Positions 37,262 through 46,762 of a stretch of 64,000 nucleotides of DNA are shown here, piece after piece. A program made the position numbers and the translations under genes. The stretch is from Methylobacterium sp. J-090. GTDB taxonomy: Bacteria > Pseudomonadota > Alphaproteobacteria > Rhizobiales > Beijerinckiaceae. Below the pieces are notes generated by a model, which worked only from the letters and a program-made list of their open reading frames with translations, had not been told where the DNA came from and did no database searches. Location: NCBI RefSeq assembly GCF_022829345.1, contig NZ_JAKSXV010000020.1, forward strand, positions 22,321 through 86,320. Reading direction: 5' to 3'. The first letter of the stretch is position 1; each line of letters begins with the position of its first letter.

Positions 37262-37639
37262 TCAGGCTGGGCGCGGCAGCTGGCAGCTGTCGAGGGCCGA
37301 GAGCGCCTTGGCGCGGGCCGAATCGTTGAAGTAGCCCATGGTACGGTAGGCGGCGAGCTCGGACTGGTCGAGGCTCGCCAGGGTGCGCTGGGCGTAGCAA
37401 CCGCACGGGCGGGCAAGGGAGACCTCGGAGACGTTCTGGAGCCGGGCCTGGGTCACGGTGCAGGCATGGCGCACGCGGCCGGTGAGATTGCCCGCCGACG
37501 CGGTCTTGAGGGCCGGGTCGGGTGTGTAGCCGGCGAGCTCGGCCGTGGGTCCGGCCTTGTTGGCGTTGCAGGCGGCCACGGTGGCGAGGAGGCCGGCGGC
37601 GAGCAGAAGCCGGCCGGTGCGCGGAGCGAAGAGGCGCAT
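37262..37639 (-). CDS. Small lipoprotein of unknown function
   Basis: 125 aa starting MRLFAPRTGRLLLAAGL, a lipoprotein signal peptide ending in the lipobox LATVAAC, so Cys at about residue 24 would be lipidated. The mature part contains four further cysteines (RHACTVTQ, RPCGCYAQR, DSCQLPRP), likely disulfide-bonded in the periplasm. Function unknown. The start at 37639 was chosen for the signal peptide; the frame is open 32 codons further upstream. It lies downstream of ndk on the same strand, 138 bp away. Confidence 0.75.
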   Translation of the reverse strand: MRLFAPRTGRLLLAAGLLATVAACNANKAGPTAELAGYTPDPALKTASAGNLTGRVRHACTVTQARLQNVSEVSLARPCGCYAQRTLASLDQSELAAYRTMGYFNDSARAKALSALDSCQLPRPA

Positions 37640-37777
37640 GGTGTGACGGGTCCGTGAAAGCGATTCGGGAAACGACCCGGTTTCACGGAGCCCTCGGGCC
37701 GGCGCAAGGGCAGCGCGGCCACAGCTTGGCGGCAAACGTCACCCGGAGCCGACGCCCCGGGTGGCGCACGAGACGGC

Positions 37778-38200
37778 TCAGCCGGCGATGTCGGAATCCT
37801 GGAAGAACTGCGCGATCTCGAGCTTGGCGTTCTCGGCGCTGTCGGACCCGTGGACGGTGTTCTCGCCCACCGACTCGGAGAAGGTCTTGCGGATGGTGCC
37901 CTCGTCGGCGTTGGCCGGGTTCGTGGCGCCCATGACCTCACGGTAGCGGGCGATGGCGTTGTCGCCCTCGAGCACCTGCACGACCACGGGGCCGGAGATC
38001 ATGAAGTCGACGAGCTCTCCGAAGAACGGGCGCTCCTTGTGGACCTCGTAGAACTTCTCCGCCTGGGCGCGGCTCATCTGGATGCGGCGCTGGCCGACGA
38101 TGCGCAGGCCCGCCTTCTCGATCACGGCATTGACCGCGCCGGTCAGGTTCCGCTTCGTCGCGTCGGGCTTGAGGATGGAGAAGGTGCGCTCGGTGGCCAT
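37778..38200 (-). CDS. ndk: Nucleoside diphosphate kinase
   Basis: Equalises nucleoside triphosphate pools by passing phosphate from ATP through a phospho-histidine. 140 aa, normal size. [15 protein letters not shown] opens the protein, and the catalytic His117 sits in [13 protein letters not shown]. The Arg and Thr phosphate contacts ([28 protein letters not shown]) are present. It is divergent from the DUF2147 gene over about 200 bp with no other gene. Confidence 0.97.
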   Translation of the reverse strand: MATERTFSILKPDATKRNLTGAVNAVIEKAGLRIVGQRRIQMSRAQAEKFYEVHKERPFFGELVDFMISGPVVVQVLEGDNAIARYREVMGATNPANADEGTIRKTFSESVGENTVHGSDSAENAKLEIAQFFQDSDIAG

Positions 38201-38401
38201 GGTTCGTCCGGTTCTGATTCTGGGGCCGAAACTGAGGCTCCGGCGCCGGGCTTATAGCGGGGGCGTCCCCGCCCCTCAACCCGAGGGCAAAAACACCTTG
38301 GCCATGGCTTGAGCGCAACAGTGCCGGAAATTCGCCCGATTGCGCGGGCTTTCTGGGGTCAACGACACCGACCCCTGCCGCCGTTCGACGGAGACCAGCC
38401 C

Positions 38402-38962
38402 ATGCGCGTCGCCCTGACTGCCGCCTTCATCCTTTCCGGCCTCACCGCCGTCCAGGTCGCGCCGGCCCTCGCCGCCCCGACCCAGGATCCTTCGGGCACC
38501 TGGCTCACGGGCGACGGCCGCGCCAAGGTCCGCATCGACCGTTGCGGCCCGGCGGGCGCCAACATCTGCGGCAAGGTGGTGTGGCTCAAGTCGCCCAACG
38601 GCGATGACGGCGCCCCGCGCACGGACATCAAGAACCCCGATCCGAAGAAGCGCAGCCGGCCGGCCCTGGGCCTTACCCTCCTCGACAACCTCAAGCCCGA
38701 GGAGGAAAAGTTCTCCGGCGAGATCTACAACGCCGACGAGGGCAAGCTGTATCAGGTCAGCCTGGCGCGCGAGAGCGCCTCGGAACTCTCCGTCTCCGGC
38801 TGCCTCCTCAAGATCCTGTGCGGCTCGCAGACTTGGACCCGGGTCCCGGACGTGAATCAGCAGGCCGCCAACGCGGCCGGCGAAACGGCCACCCCGGCCC
38901 CGAAGCCCGCCGCGAAGGCGGCGCTCAAGCCGGCCGCCAAGGCCGCGCCGGCAGAGCAGTAA
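38402..38962 (+). CDS. DUF2147-domain exported protein
   Basis: 186 aa starting MRVALTAAFILSGLTAVQVAPALA, a Sec signal peptide with likely cleavage after ALA. The mature domain shows the DUF2147 pattern: GTWLTGDGRAKVRIDRCG, ICGKVVWLKSP, LGLTLLDNLKP, FSGEIYNADEGKLYQVSL and SVSGCLLKILCGSQTWTRV. It ends in an Ala/Lys/Pro-rich low-complexity tail of about 35 residues. The family is a periplasmic beta-barrel-like domain of unknown role. An alternative start 31 codons upstream lacks a signal peptide and is less likely. Confidence 0.88.
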   Translation: MRVALTAAFILSGLTAVQVAPALAAPTQDPSGTWLTGDGRAKVRIDRCGPAGANICGKVVWLKSPNGDDGAPRTDIKNPDPKKRSRPALGLTLLDNLKPEEEKFSGEIYNADEGKLYQVSLARESASELSVSGCLLKILCGSQTWTRVPDVNQQAANAAGETATPAPKPAAKAALKPAAKAAPAEQ

Positions 38963-38991
38963 GCCTCGCGGGGAGGGCTCGAGCCCGCTCC

Positions 38992-39645
38992 TCAGATGGC
39001 CGCGAACCCGCGCTGCACGCCCGGACGCGCCAGCATCCGGGCGATCCAGGGCCTCAGGTTGGGGAGCTCGGCGAGATCGACGCCCTGCTTCTCGTGGTAC
39101 TTCGCCCAGGGCAGGATCGCGATGTCGGCGATGGAGAGGTCGCCGGCCACGTAGTCCCGGCCGGCGAGTTGGCGATCGAGGACGCGGTAGAGGCGTTGCG
39201 CCTCCGTGGTGAAGCGCTCGATGGCGTAGGGAATCTTCTCCTGCGCGTAGATGCGGAAATGATGGGTCTGACCGAGCATCGGTCCGAAGCCCGCCACCTG
39301 CCACATCAGCCATTCCTCGACCTTCACCCGCGCACGCTCGTCGGCGGGGAGGAAGCAGCCGGTCTTGCGGCTGAGATATTGCAGGATCGCCCCCGATTCG
39401 AAGATCGTGATCGGTTGGCCGTCCGGCCCGTCGGGATCGACGATGGCCGGGATCTTGTTGTTGGGCGAGATCGCGAGGAAGTCCGGCGCCATCTGGTCGC
39501 CCCGGCCGATGTTCACAGGCACCACCCGGTAGGGCAGGCCGCACTCCTCCAGCATGATCGGGATCTTCCAGCCGTTGGGCGTGCTCCAGGTGTGGACGTC
39601 GATGGGTTTTCCCGGAGCGTGTGCCATGCGGATCATCCCGGCCAA
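38992..39645 (-). CDS. Glutathione S-transferase (YfcG/Ure2p-like)
   Basis: Two-domain GST of 217 aa. The thioredoxin-like N-terminal half contains IDVHTWSTPNGWKIPIMLEE, where Ser/Thr and Asn replace the classical Tyr as in YfcG-type disulfide reductases. NNKIPAIVDPDGPDGQPITIFESGAILQYL is the cis-Pro and glutathione-binding segment. The helical C-terminal half ends with DYVAGDLSIADIAILPWAKY. The start could be any of three Met codons within the first seven residues. It converges on the DUF2147 gene with a 29-bp gap. Confidence 0.93.
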   Translation of the reverse strand: MAGMIRMAHAPGKPIDVHTWSTPNGWKIPIMLEECGLPYRVVPVNIGRGDQMAPDFLAISPNNKIPAIVDPDGPDGQPITIFESGAILQYLSRKTGCFLPADERARVKVEEWLMWQVAGFGPMLGQTHHFRIYAQEKIPYAIERFTTEAQRLYRVLDRQLAGRDYVAGDLSIADIAILPWAKYHEKQGVDLAELPNLRPWIARMLARPGVQRGFAAI

Positions 39646-39845
39646 GGTTGAGCAGTCTTCATGTGACGGATCAAACCGGAACGCCAGCCGATGGTTGCTC
39701 GAAGGCGGCCGGCGGTGGATCGCGGGCTCAAGGCCCGGAAAGAGGCTTGTCCCACGAAGAGGGCTCTTGCCGAACCCTGTGGTTGTGGGTGTGATGCGTC
39801 CCGCCCGCCGCGCCGCGGGCGATCCCGCAATCGAGGGTTGTTACG

Positions 39846-40097
39846 ATGCTGTTCCGTTCCGTCCTCCTGGCCTGCCTCGCCGCCCCGCTCCTGCTGGCCC
39901 AGCCGGTGCTCGCCAAGGAGAAGGACCCCGCCGCCGCCAAGGAGCCGACCGTCAGCCAGAGCGCGGCGCGCGAGCGCCAGAAGACCTGCGGCGCCGAATG
40001 GCGGGCGCTCTCGGTTGCCGACAAGGCCGCCAAGGGGCCGAAATGGCCGCAGTATTTCAGCAAGTGCGTGAAGCGCCTCAAGGAACAGAAGGCCTGA
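39846..40097 (+). CDS. Small exported PsiF-like protein
   Basis: 83 aa. MLFRSVLLACLAAPLLLAQPVLAKEK is a signal peptide. The mature part has two cysteines in the repeat-like context RQKTCGAEWRAL and YFSKCVKRLKEQ, resembling PsiF-type phosphate-starvation proteins common in Hyphomicrobiales. It is very basic and small, presumably periplasmic. No function is established. It stands alone 200 bp after the start of the divergent GST gene. Confidence 0.75.
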   Translation: MLFRSVLLACLAAPLLLAQPVLAKEKDPAAAKEPTVSQSAARERQKTCGAEWRALSVADKAAKGPKWPQYFSKCVKRLKEQKA

Positions 40098-40171
40098 CGA
40101 CGCGTCCGGGGGCTGGAACGCTTGAGCGGCCTGCCCGGTTGGCCGTCGGGCGGGTGGCACGGGACGGGACG

Positions 40172-40588
40172 ATGCGGGAACGGCAGGCGTTGCAGCGGGT
40201 GGTGGCGGCCGTCGCCCTCGTGCCCGTCACGTCGGGTCTCTACGGCGTCGTATTCGGCCTCGGCAGCGCGGGCGGCCTCGTCGATGTCTCCGCCGACAGC
40301 CATTACCGTTACCTGTCGGGCCTCCACATGGGCATCGGCATCCTGTTCTGGACCTGTGTGCCGGGGATCGAGGCCAAGACCGGACTGTTCCGCTTCCTCA
40401 CCCTGGTGGTGGCGCTGGGCGGCCTCGCCCGGCTCCTCGGCCTCGCGCTGACCGGCCTGCCCTCCCTGACCATGATGGCGGCGCTCGTCGTGGAGCTCGC
40501 CGTCACGCCGCTCCTGTGCCTGTGGCAGGCCCGGGTCGCAGGGCGCTCCCTCGACGCGACCGCGCCGGCCGGGCCGCCCACGGCATGA
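40172..40588 (+). CDS. DUF4345 membrane protein
   Basis: 138 aa with four hydrophobic segments: residues 9-30, 47-66, 73-95 and 98-120. The YRYLSGLHMGIGILFWTCVP segment is typical of DUF4345. The family has no known activity. Its stop overlaps the FUSC gene start (ATGA at 40585-40588), placing it as the first gene of the efflux operon. The start at 40172 is the only ATG giving the family N-terminus; upstream sequence in this frame is filler. Confidence 0.82.
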   Translation: MRERQALQRVVAAVALVPVTSGLYGVVFGLGSAGGLVDVSADSHYRYLSGLHMGIGILFWTCVPGIEAKTGLFRFLTLVVALGGLARLLGLALTGLPSLTMMAALVVELAVTPLLCLWQARVAGRSLDATAPAGPPTA

Positions 40589-42600
40589 GCGAGACGGCGC
40601 GGGGTGCGCCCTCCCTCATCGACCGCAGCCTCGCCTTCGCCGACCGGGTGGTGCCGGCCCCCTCCGCCTGGGCCTTCGCCCTGCGGATCTGGCTCGCCAT
40701 GGTACTGGCCCTCTACGCCGCGTTCTGGCTTCAGCTCTCGGGCGCTTCGTCGGCCATGGTCTGCGTGGCGATCCTGGCCCAGCCCAAGCGCGGACAGGCC
40801 CTGTCGAAGGCCCTCTACCGCTTCGTCGGCACCCTGGTCGGCGCCGTGGTGGCCATCGTGCTCATCGCCCTGTTCGGGCAGGACCGGGTGCTGCTGCTGG
40901 TGTCGTTCACGACCTGGCTGATGCTGTGCGTCTTCACCGCCCACTTCCTGCAGGACACGCGGGCCTACGGGGCGATGCTGTCGGGCTACACCGTGGCGAT
41001 CATCGCCATCGCGCATATCGACGCGCCGCAGGACGTGTTCGGTGCCGCCGTGGACCGGGTGGCGGCGATCACCATCGGCATCGTCGCCATCACCTTCATC
41101 AACGACGCGCTCGCGTCCCCCAGCACCTGGCGTGCGTTGCGCACGCCACTCGACGGCGCGATCGAGGCCACCCGGGCCTTCGCCCGCGACACCTTCGCGA
41201 CGGGCGATCCCGGATCGGAGCGGACGGGCGCCCTCATCCGCCGCATCGCGGTCATGCGCGGCGACGCCAGCGCCATCGCGGGCGAGCTCGACGACGGCCC
41301 CAACCGGGCCGCCGGCGCCCGCAGCGCCATCGCGGCCCTCTACGCGATGGCGGCCTCCGCCCGCGCTTTCACGGCGGCCGCAGACCGCGCGGACGGCCCC
41401 GCCGTGGCGGAGGCCCGCGCCCTGTGCCTCGACCTCACCCGCGACGGCTCACGGGAGGCGGCCCTCCGGGCGGCCGAGCGTCTGCGGGACGGTCTCGCGG
41501 ATCGTGTGGGCCGGGGCGGCGCCAGCCTCGGCGAGATCCTGGCCCTGCAGCGCGCCGTCGATTTCGCCCGGAACGCCGCCTTTGCCCAGGACGGCGCCGA
41601 GTCGCTCGCCACCGGCGACCGCCCCCTACGCGACGTGCCCCTGCCGACCCACCGCGATTTTCCCGTTTCCCTGCGGGGGGCGGCGCGCGTCGGCATCGCC
41701 TTCGGGACGACGGCCCTCCTGCTCATCTTCGCGGGCTGGCCGGCCACCTCCTTCGCCCTGGTACAGGTGGCCGCCACCTGCGCGCTCTCCTCCATCACGC
41801 CGGACCCGAAGGCGTTCGCCCGGGGCGTGCTCATCGGCATGCCGCTCGCCGCCCTCTGCGCCGGGATCGTGCTGTTCGGGCTGCTCGCCGGGGTGCAGGG
41901 CTTTCCGCTGCTCGCCATCGCCATCGCGCCCGTGGTGTTCACAGCCTGCTTCCTCAGCCTCAACCCGCCGACCTTCGGCGTCGGCTTCATCCTGCTGGTG
42001 TTCTTCCCCGTCCTGCTCTCACCCTCCAACCCGCAGACCTACGACCCGCAGACCTTCCTCTCCAACGCCCTGTTGGTGGTGGTGGCGGCCCTCATCCTGT
42101 TCGTCACCGTGCGGGTGGTGCTGCCGATCTCGGCCTCGCAACACCGGGCCTTCGCCCTCGATTCGGCGCGGCGCGCCCTCATCGATGCCCTCGCGGGCGA
42201 AGGCGGCGACGCCACCACCCGGACCAGCCTCAACAGCGACCGCCTGCTCCAGTTCGCGCAATGGAGTTCGCGGAGCGGCGCCGTGCGGACGGCGAGCCTC
42301 GACCGGGCCTTCGACCTCGCCCGGATGGAGGCGGCGGCCGCCCGCGCCCACGCACAATTGCGGGACCTGTCGGACGATCCCGCCCTTGCACAGGAAGCCG
42401 AGGCGGCCCGGCAGGCGATCATGGCCGTGGACCGGCGGGCCATCACGGCGTCGGCCAGCGCGCTCCTGGCCGCCGGGCCCGGCACGGAACGGACCACGCG
42501 TCTGGCCATCGCCCGGGCTGCGAGCGATCTTGCCACCCTCGCCAACGTCGCCGCCACACAGGGGCGGTTCCTGCGCCGCCTCGGACTGAAGGCCGCCTGA
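40585..42600 (+). CDS. FUSC-family inner-membrane efflux protein (AaeB-like)
   Basis: 671 aa with two repeated halves, each a bundle of hydrophobic helices (about residues 30-180 and 365-520) followed by a cytoplasmic helical domain. The first half shows ALRIWLAMVLALYAAFWLQL and VGTLVGAVVAIVLIALFGQD; the second shows VRVVLPISA just after the last helix. This is the fusaric-acid-resistance/AaeB arrangement, which exports aromatic carboxylic acids together with a periplasmic adaptor. DUF1656 and HlyD-type genes follow with 1-nt overlap and 2-nt gap, completing the AaeX-AaeA set. The true substrate is unknown; aromatic acids are the obvious candidates. Confidence 0.9.
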   Translation: MSETARGAPSLIDRSLAFADRVVPAPSAWAFALRIWLAMVLALYAAFWLQLSGASSAMVCVAILAQPKRGQALSKALYRFVGTLVGAVVAIVLIALFGQDRVLLLVSFTTWLMLCVFTAHFLQDTRAYGAMLSGYTVAIIAIAHIDAPQDVFGAAVDRVAAITIGIVAITFINDALASPSTWRALRTPLDGAIEATRAFARDTFATGDPGSERTGALIRRIAVMRGDASAIAGELDDGPNRAAGARSAIAALYAMAASARAFTAAADRADGPAVAEARALCLDLTRDGSREAALRAAERLRDGLADRVGRGGASLGEILALQRAVDFARNAAFAQDGAESLATGDRPLRDVPLPTHRDFPVSLRGAARVGIAFGTTALLLIFAGWPATSFALVQVAATCALSSITPDPKAFARGVLIGMPLAALCAGIVLFGLLAGVQGFPLLAIAIAPVVFTACFLSLNPPTFGVGFILLVFFPVLLSPSNPQTYDPQTFLSNALLVVVAALILFVTVRVVLPISASQHRAFALDSARRALIDALAGEGGDATTRTSLNSDRLLQFAQWSSRSGAVRTASLDRAFDLARMEAAAARAHAQLRDLSDDPALAQEAEAARQAIMAVDRRAITASASALLAAGPGTERTTRLAIARAASDLATLANVAATQGRFLRRLGLKAA

Positions 42601-42794
42601 TGCGTTCGGACCTCGACTTCGGCGGCGTCCTCGTCTCACCCTTCGTCGCCTACGCCGCCGGCGCCCTGGCGATCCTGATGCTCCTGCGCGTCGTCTTCAA
42701 CCGCCTCCGCTTCAGCCGCTACGTCGCCAATCCGCCGCTGGCGGAGGCCGGCCTCTACGTCTGCATCCTCGCCCTCCTGATCGTGTTTCTCTGA
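42600..42794 (+). CDS. DUF1656 protein (AaeX-like)
   Basis: 64 aa with two hydrophobic segments (FVAYAAGALAILMLLRVVF and AEAGLYVCILALLIVFL) and the start MRSDLDFGGVLVSPFVAY usual for DUF1656. Its ATG overlaps the FUSC stop by one nucleotide (TGATG). Such small membrane proteins always accompany FUSC/HlyD pumps of the Aae type and may stabilise the complex. Confidence 0.9.
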   Translation: MRSDLDFGGVLVSPFVAYAAGALAILMLLRVVFNRLRFSRYVANPPLAEAGLYVCILALLIVFL

Positions 42795-42796
42795 CG

Positions 42797-43840
42797 ATGT
42801 CCGACGAATCCCAAGATGCCCGCCACGGCCAGGATGCGCACCAGGATGCCGACCGGGCGGCGCAGCCGGCGAAAGCTTCGAACAAGGCGTCGAAAAAGGT
42901 TCGCCGCCCTCGGCGCGTGCTGCGCCTGCTCGCCACCGGCGTGATCCTGGCCTGCGCCTTCGTCGCGGCCGCCCTGGTCTGGCAGTTCTACGTCACGGCG
43001 CCCTGGACCCGCGACGGCCGGGTGCGCGTGCAGGTGGCGAGCGTGGCCCCGCAGGTCTCGGGCCAGATCGCCGAATTGAGGGTCACCGACAACCAGGCGG
43101 TCAGCAAGGGCGACGTACTCTACGTCATCGACCCGTTCGACTTCGACGTCGCCATCGCGTCGGCTGAAGCCGAGATGGACAATCGAGAGGCCGACCTTCA
43201 GGTCAAGCGCACCCAGGCTGCGCGGCGCGAGGCCCTCACCACCCTCTCGACCTCCGTCGAGGAGAAGCAGCAATTCGCCGGCACCGCCAAGATCGCCGAG
43301 GCCGCCCTCGCCTCGGCCAAGGCGCAGCTGTCCCAGGCCAAGATCAACCGCACCCGCACGGAGGTGCGCGCGCCCGTGAACGGCCGGGTCACCAACCTGC
43401 TCCTGCGGGTCGGCGACTACGCCACCACCGGCACCGTCAACATCGCGGTGATCGATACGGATTCGTTCTGGATCGACGGCTACTTCGAGGAGACGAAGAT
43501 GGCCCATATCCATGTGGGCGACACCGTCTCGGCCGAGCTGCTCGGCTACGATCCCCTCATCCGCGGCCGGGTCGAGAGCATCACGCTCGGCATCAGCATC
43601 GCCAACGCGGCGCCGAGCACGCAGGGACTGCCCAGCGTCGATCCCGTCTACACCTGGGTGCGCCTCGCCCAGCGCGTGCCCGTGCGCATCCGCATCGAGA
43701 GCGTGCCCGAGGGTGTGACCCTGGTGGCCGGCATGACCGCCACGGTCTCCGTGGGCGAGGCCGGCGACCACGGGCGCAAGTGGTGGACGGCCCTGCGCCG
43801 GCGCTTTTTCGGCGCGGCGGGGCCCGCGCCGGGGCCATGA
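42797..43840 (+). CDS. HlyD-family periplasmic adaptor (AaeA/EmrA-like)
   Basis: 347 aa. A polar N-terminus of about 45 residues is followed by one membrane anchor (LLATGVILACAFVAAALVWQFY). Then come the barrel-sandwich/lipoyl half (VQVASVAPQVSGQIAELRVTDNQAVSKGDVLYVIDPFDF), a short helical hairpin and the second half (TEVRAPVNGRVTNLLLRVGDY). A beta-barrel domain ends the protein. It bridges the FUSC pump to the outer membrane. It starts 2 nt after DUF1656 and ends the operon. Confidence 0.92.
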   Translation: MSDESQDARHGQDAHQDADRAAQPAKASNKASKKVRRPRRVLRLLATGVILACAFVAAALVWQFYVTAPWTRDGRVRVQVASVAPQVSGQIAELRVTDNQAVSKGDVLYVIDPFDFDVAIASAEAEMDNREADLQVKRTQAARREALTTLSTSVEEKQQFAGTAKIAEAALASAKAQLSQAKINRTRTEVRAPVNGRVTNLLLRVGDYATTGTVNIAVIDTDSFWIDGYFEETKMAHIHVGDTVSAELLGYDPLIRGRVESITLGISIANAAPSTQGLPSVDPVYTWVRLAQRVPVRIRIESVPEGVTLVAGMTATVSVGEAGDHGRKWWTALRRRFFGAAGPAPGP

Positions 43841-44361
43841 GCTGAGCGGCTCGCGAAAAAGCAGTCACCGGTTCTGCGTCGAGAACCTGCGGCCCGCCAA
43901 AGCGCCAAACGGGGTGAAGCGTCGGCTTGCCGGCGCGAACCCGCTTGGGTGCGGCATGTGGACCGAGGCCAACTCCCTGGCGCGAAATGGCATTTTCACC
44001 CCGCCGTTGATCTTGGCAGGAGACTTTCGACGAAGCCGGCAAATAGGGGGTTGACGCCCTCCCCCGACAGTCGCAGTCTGTCCTTGTGCTTCGCAGCGGA
44101 AGCACAAGCCAAGCAACGAGGTTACCGAAAACGACGTTTAACGTTCGATTGCGGCCAACCGAATCGCGGGAGACGAGTATGACTCCACCCCAGCAGTACG
44201 CTGCAGCGACGATCCGAGCCTAATTCGATCCGGATCTGAGCGGCTAAGACGCGAATCACGGGACGGAAGCGGTCACCGGGGCGCAGAAGCGGCCTTTACG
44301 GCACGACTTCGAACACGCGAAATGCCCCATCTCGACCGCTTCCGCCGCCGGATTCCTTTGC
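43841..44361 (+). other. 521-bp region without a convincing gene; possible small RNA or leader
   Basis: No full-length gene is supported. A perfect 10-bp hairpin (CTTGTGCTTC at 44083-44092, complement at 44099-44108) follows a TTGACG at 44051. An ATG at 44179 with GGGAG nearby opens a 14-codon frame ending at 44223 (MTPPQQYAAATIRA). These might be part of a small transcript, but no terminator is clear. Longer frames here on either strand look like random GC-rich openings. Confidence 0.3.
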
Positions 44362-44883
44362 TCAGCCTCGGCGGTTGAGACTCAAGCTCATCAAGACTTC
44401 GTCGTAGAAGACATCACTGATCCTCAGAACGCGCGGCTCAAGTCCGTACCGCATGAAACCGGCGGCTTCGTAGCGCCGGACGGCCTCCGAATTGGCGGCC
44501 CCCACGGACAGCCCTACATCGTCCACGCAAGTCTCCGCGTGAGCCATCACGGCCGCGATGAGCGCCGTGCCAACGCCGTCGCCGCGTGCGTCCGGGCTGA
44601 CGAAGACGCCCCACAAAGTGCCCTTGTGGCGGAGCTTGGGCGCCTCGGGCACGTAGAGTGCGGCAACTCCGATCAATTCGCCCTCCCAGCTCCAGGCGCC
44701 GAATACGGCTTGGCCCTCAAGGGTCGCGGCGAACCACGCGAGTGGCTGTTCGGATTCCACCTCCCATGACGCGCCGAACGCCTCCGGGTGCCGGGCGAGA
44801 CCATCGAGACGCACGGTGCGGAAAGCCGCCGCGTCGTCCGGGCCGAGACGGCCGACCGTGAAAGCGGTTGTCCGGCGCACCAC
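44362..44883 (-). CDS. GNAT-family N-acetyltransferase
   Basis: 173 aa. The acetyl-CoA pyrophosphate loop is SPDARGDGVGTALIAAVMAHAE, preceded by the strand GTLWGVFVS and followed by VGLSVGAANSEAVRRYEAAGFMRYG, the standard order of GNAT motifs. The N-terminal LGPDDAAAFRTVRLDGLARHPEAFGASW is typical of the general GCN5-related family acting on amino groups. The substrate is not known. It starts 28 nt after gatB, so it may be co-transcribed with the amidotransferase genes. Confidence 0.9.
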   Translation of the reverse strand: MVRRTTAFTVGRLGPDDAAAFRTVRLDGLARHPEAFGASWEVESEQPLAWFAATLEGQAVFGAWSWEGELIGVAALYVPEAPKLRHKGTLWGVFVSPDARGDGVGTALIAAVMAHAETCVDDVGLSVGAANSEAVRRYEAAGFMRYGLEPRVLRISDVFYDEVLMSLSLNRRG

Positions 44884-44911
44884 GTCATTCCCCGTGACGG
44901 TAGATGCCCCC

Positions 44912-46384
44912 CTACTCGATGCCGAGCTTGGCCTTCAGCAGGGCGTTCACCGCCGCCGGGTTGGCTTTGCCGCCCGTGGCCTTCATGGTCTGGCCAACGA
45001 ACCAGCCGAGCAGGGTCGGCTTCTCACGCGCTTGGCTCACCTTGTCGGGGTTCTGGGCGATGATGGCGTCGATGGCCGTCTCGATGGCACCGGTGTCGGT
45101 GACCTGCTTCAGGCCGCGCGATTCGACGAGCGCGCGCGGGTCGCCGCCCTCGGTCCACACGATCTCGAACAGGTCCTTGGCAATCTTGCCGGAGATCACG
45201 CCCTCACCGATGAGGTCGACCACGGCGCCGAGCTGATCGGCCGAGACCGGGCTCGACTCGATGTCCCGGCCCTCCTTGTTGAGGCGGCCGAACAGCTCGT
45301 TGATCACCCAGTTGGCGGCCGCCTTGCCGTCGCGCCCCTTGGCTACCACCTCGTAATAGTCGGCCGACGACCGCTCGGCGATGAGCACGCCGGCATCGTA
45401 GGGGCTCAGGCCGTAATCGGCGATGAAGCGCGCCTTCTTGGCGTCGGGCAGCTCGGGCAGGCCCTCGGCGAGGCGATCCACGTAGGCCTGATCGAATTCG
45501 AGTGGCAGCAGGTCGGGATCGGGGAAGTAGCGGTAATCGTGCGCCTCTTCCTTGGAGCGCATGGAGCGGGTCTCGCCCTTGCCCGGATCGAACAGCCGCG
45601 TTTCCTGCGAGATGGTGCCGCCATCCTCGATGATCGCGATCTGGCGCCGCGCCTCGACCTCGATGGCCTGGCCGATGAAGCGGATCGAGTTGACGTTCTT
45701 GATCTCGCAGCGGGTGCCGAGCGGGTCGCCGGGCAGGCGCACGGACACGTTTACGTCGGCGCGCAGGGACCCCTTCTCCATGTCGCCGTCGCAGGTGCCG
45801 AGATACCGCAGGATGGTGCGCAGCTTGGTCACGTAGGCGCGCGCCTCCTCCGACGAGCGCAGATCCGGCCGCGAGACAATCTCCATGAGGGCGACGCCCG
45901 AACGGTTGAGATCGACGAAGCTCTGGGTCGGGTTCTGGTCGTGCAGGGATTTGCCCGCGTCCTGCTCCAGGTGCAGGCGCTCGATGCCGACCGTGATCGA
46001 CTCGCCGTCCACGAGATCGACCAGCACCGTGCCCTCGCCGACGATGGGGTCCTTGAACTGGGAGATCTGGTAGCCCTGCGGCAGGTCCGGGTAGAAGTAG
46101 TTTTTTCTGTCGAATACCGAGCGGTGGTTGATTTGCGCCTTCAGCCCGAGGCCGGTGCGCACGGCCTGGGCGACGCATTCCTCGTTGATGACGGGCAGCA
46201 TGCCCGGCATGGCCGCATCCACCAGGGAGACGTGGTCGTTGGGCTCGGCCCCGAATTCCGTCGAGGCGCCGGAGAACAGCTTGGAGCGGCTCGTGACCTG
46301 GGCATGGATCTCCATGCCGATCACGACCTCCCAGTCGTGCAGGCCGCCCTTGATGAGCTTTTTTGGGTTCACGGAGGCGGTCAT
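44912..46384 (-). CDS. gatB: Asp/Glu-tRNA amidotransferase subunit B
   Basis: 490 aa, the size of GatB. It binds the mischarged tRNA and activates the acyl group with ATP for amidation. Landmarks are [93 protein letters not shown], and a C-terminal YqeY-like tail domain ending [11 protein letters not shown]. It lies downstream of gatA, from which a 99-aa membrane-protein gene separates it. Confidence 0.97.
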   Translation of the reverse strand: MTASVNPKKLIKGGLHDWEVVIGMEIHAQVTSRSKLFSGASTEFGAEPNDHVSLVDAAMPGMLPVINEECVAQAVRTGLGLKAQINHRSVFDRKNYFYPDLPQGYQISQFKDPIVGEGTVLVDLVDGESITVGIERLHLEQDAGKSLHDQNPTQSFVDLNRSGVALMEIVSRPDLRSSEEARAYVTKLRTILRYLGTCDGDMEKGSLRADVNVSVRLPGDPLGTRCEIKNVNSIRFIGQAIEVEARRQIAIIEDGGTISQETRLFDPGKGETRSMRSKEEAHDYRYFPDPDLLPLEFDQAYVDRLAEGLPELPDAKKARFIADYGLSPYDAGVLIAERSSADYYEVVAKGRDGKAAANWVINELFGRLNKEGRDIESSPVSADQLGAVVDLIGEGVISGKIAKDLFEIVWTEGGDPRALVESRGLKQVTDTGAIETAIDAIIAQNPDKVSQAREKPTLLGWFVGQTMKATGGKANPAAVNALLKAKLGIE

Positions 46385-46452
46385 GATGGCCCAGGTTCAG
46401 CGTTGCGGAGCGCGGGTGAGCGCCGGAAGGGTGAAAGTGCCGTCCGGCGCGG

Positions 46453-46752
46453 TCAAGCGCGCAGGCGATAGAGCAGGTGCGCCAGGAAGCCCAGGGTGCC
46501 CCACAGGAATCCGGCGATCCAGCGGATCGGGAAGAAGGTCGGTCCGTCGTGGCTCACCGGAGCCGGCCAGGGGATGCCGATGGCCGTGACACCCCACGAC
46601 ACCAGCACCGAGACCGAGAAGGCCATCAGCGACACGAGGATGACCTTCACGAACTGATCCGACTTCCAGCCCATGACCAGGGCGATGGCGATCAGAACGG
46701 GATCGAACGCGGCCCAGATCCAGTCGTTGAAGACATAAACCGGAACGGTCAT
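46453..46752 (-). CDS. Small membrane protein between gatA and gatB
   Basis: 99 aa with three hydrophobic segments: about residues 9-28 (WIWAAFDPVLIAIALVMGW), 34-58 (VKVILVSLMAFSVSVLVSWG) and 76-96 (IRWIAGFLWGTLGFLAHLLY). No family name is known to me. It starts 10 nt downstream of gatA and ends 68 nt before gatB, so it is inside the gat transcript, which may only reflect conserved position. Confidence 0.78.
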   Translation of the reverse strand: MTVPVYVFNDWIWAAFDPVLIAIALVMGWKSDQFVKVILVSLMAFSVSVLVSWGVTAIGIPWPAPVSHDGPTFFPIRWIAGFLWGTLGFLAHLLYRLRA

Positions 46753-46762
46753 GGCCGCGCTT

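Noticed and set aside
44179..44223. A 14-codon frame as an attenuator leader peptide
   Set aside because: No run of one regulatory codon, no alternative terminator and no biosynthetic gene downstream on that strand; kept only as a weak observation.
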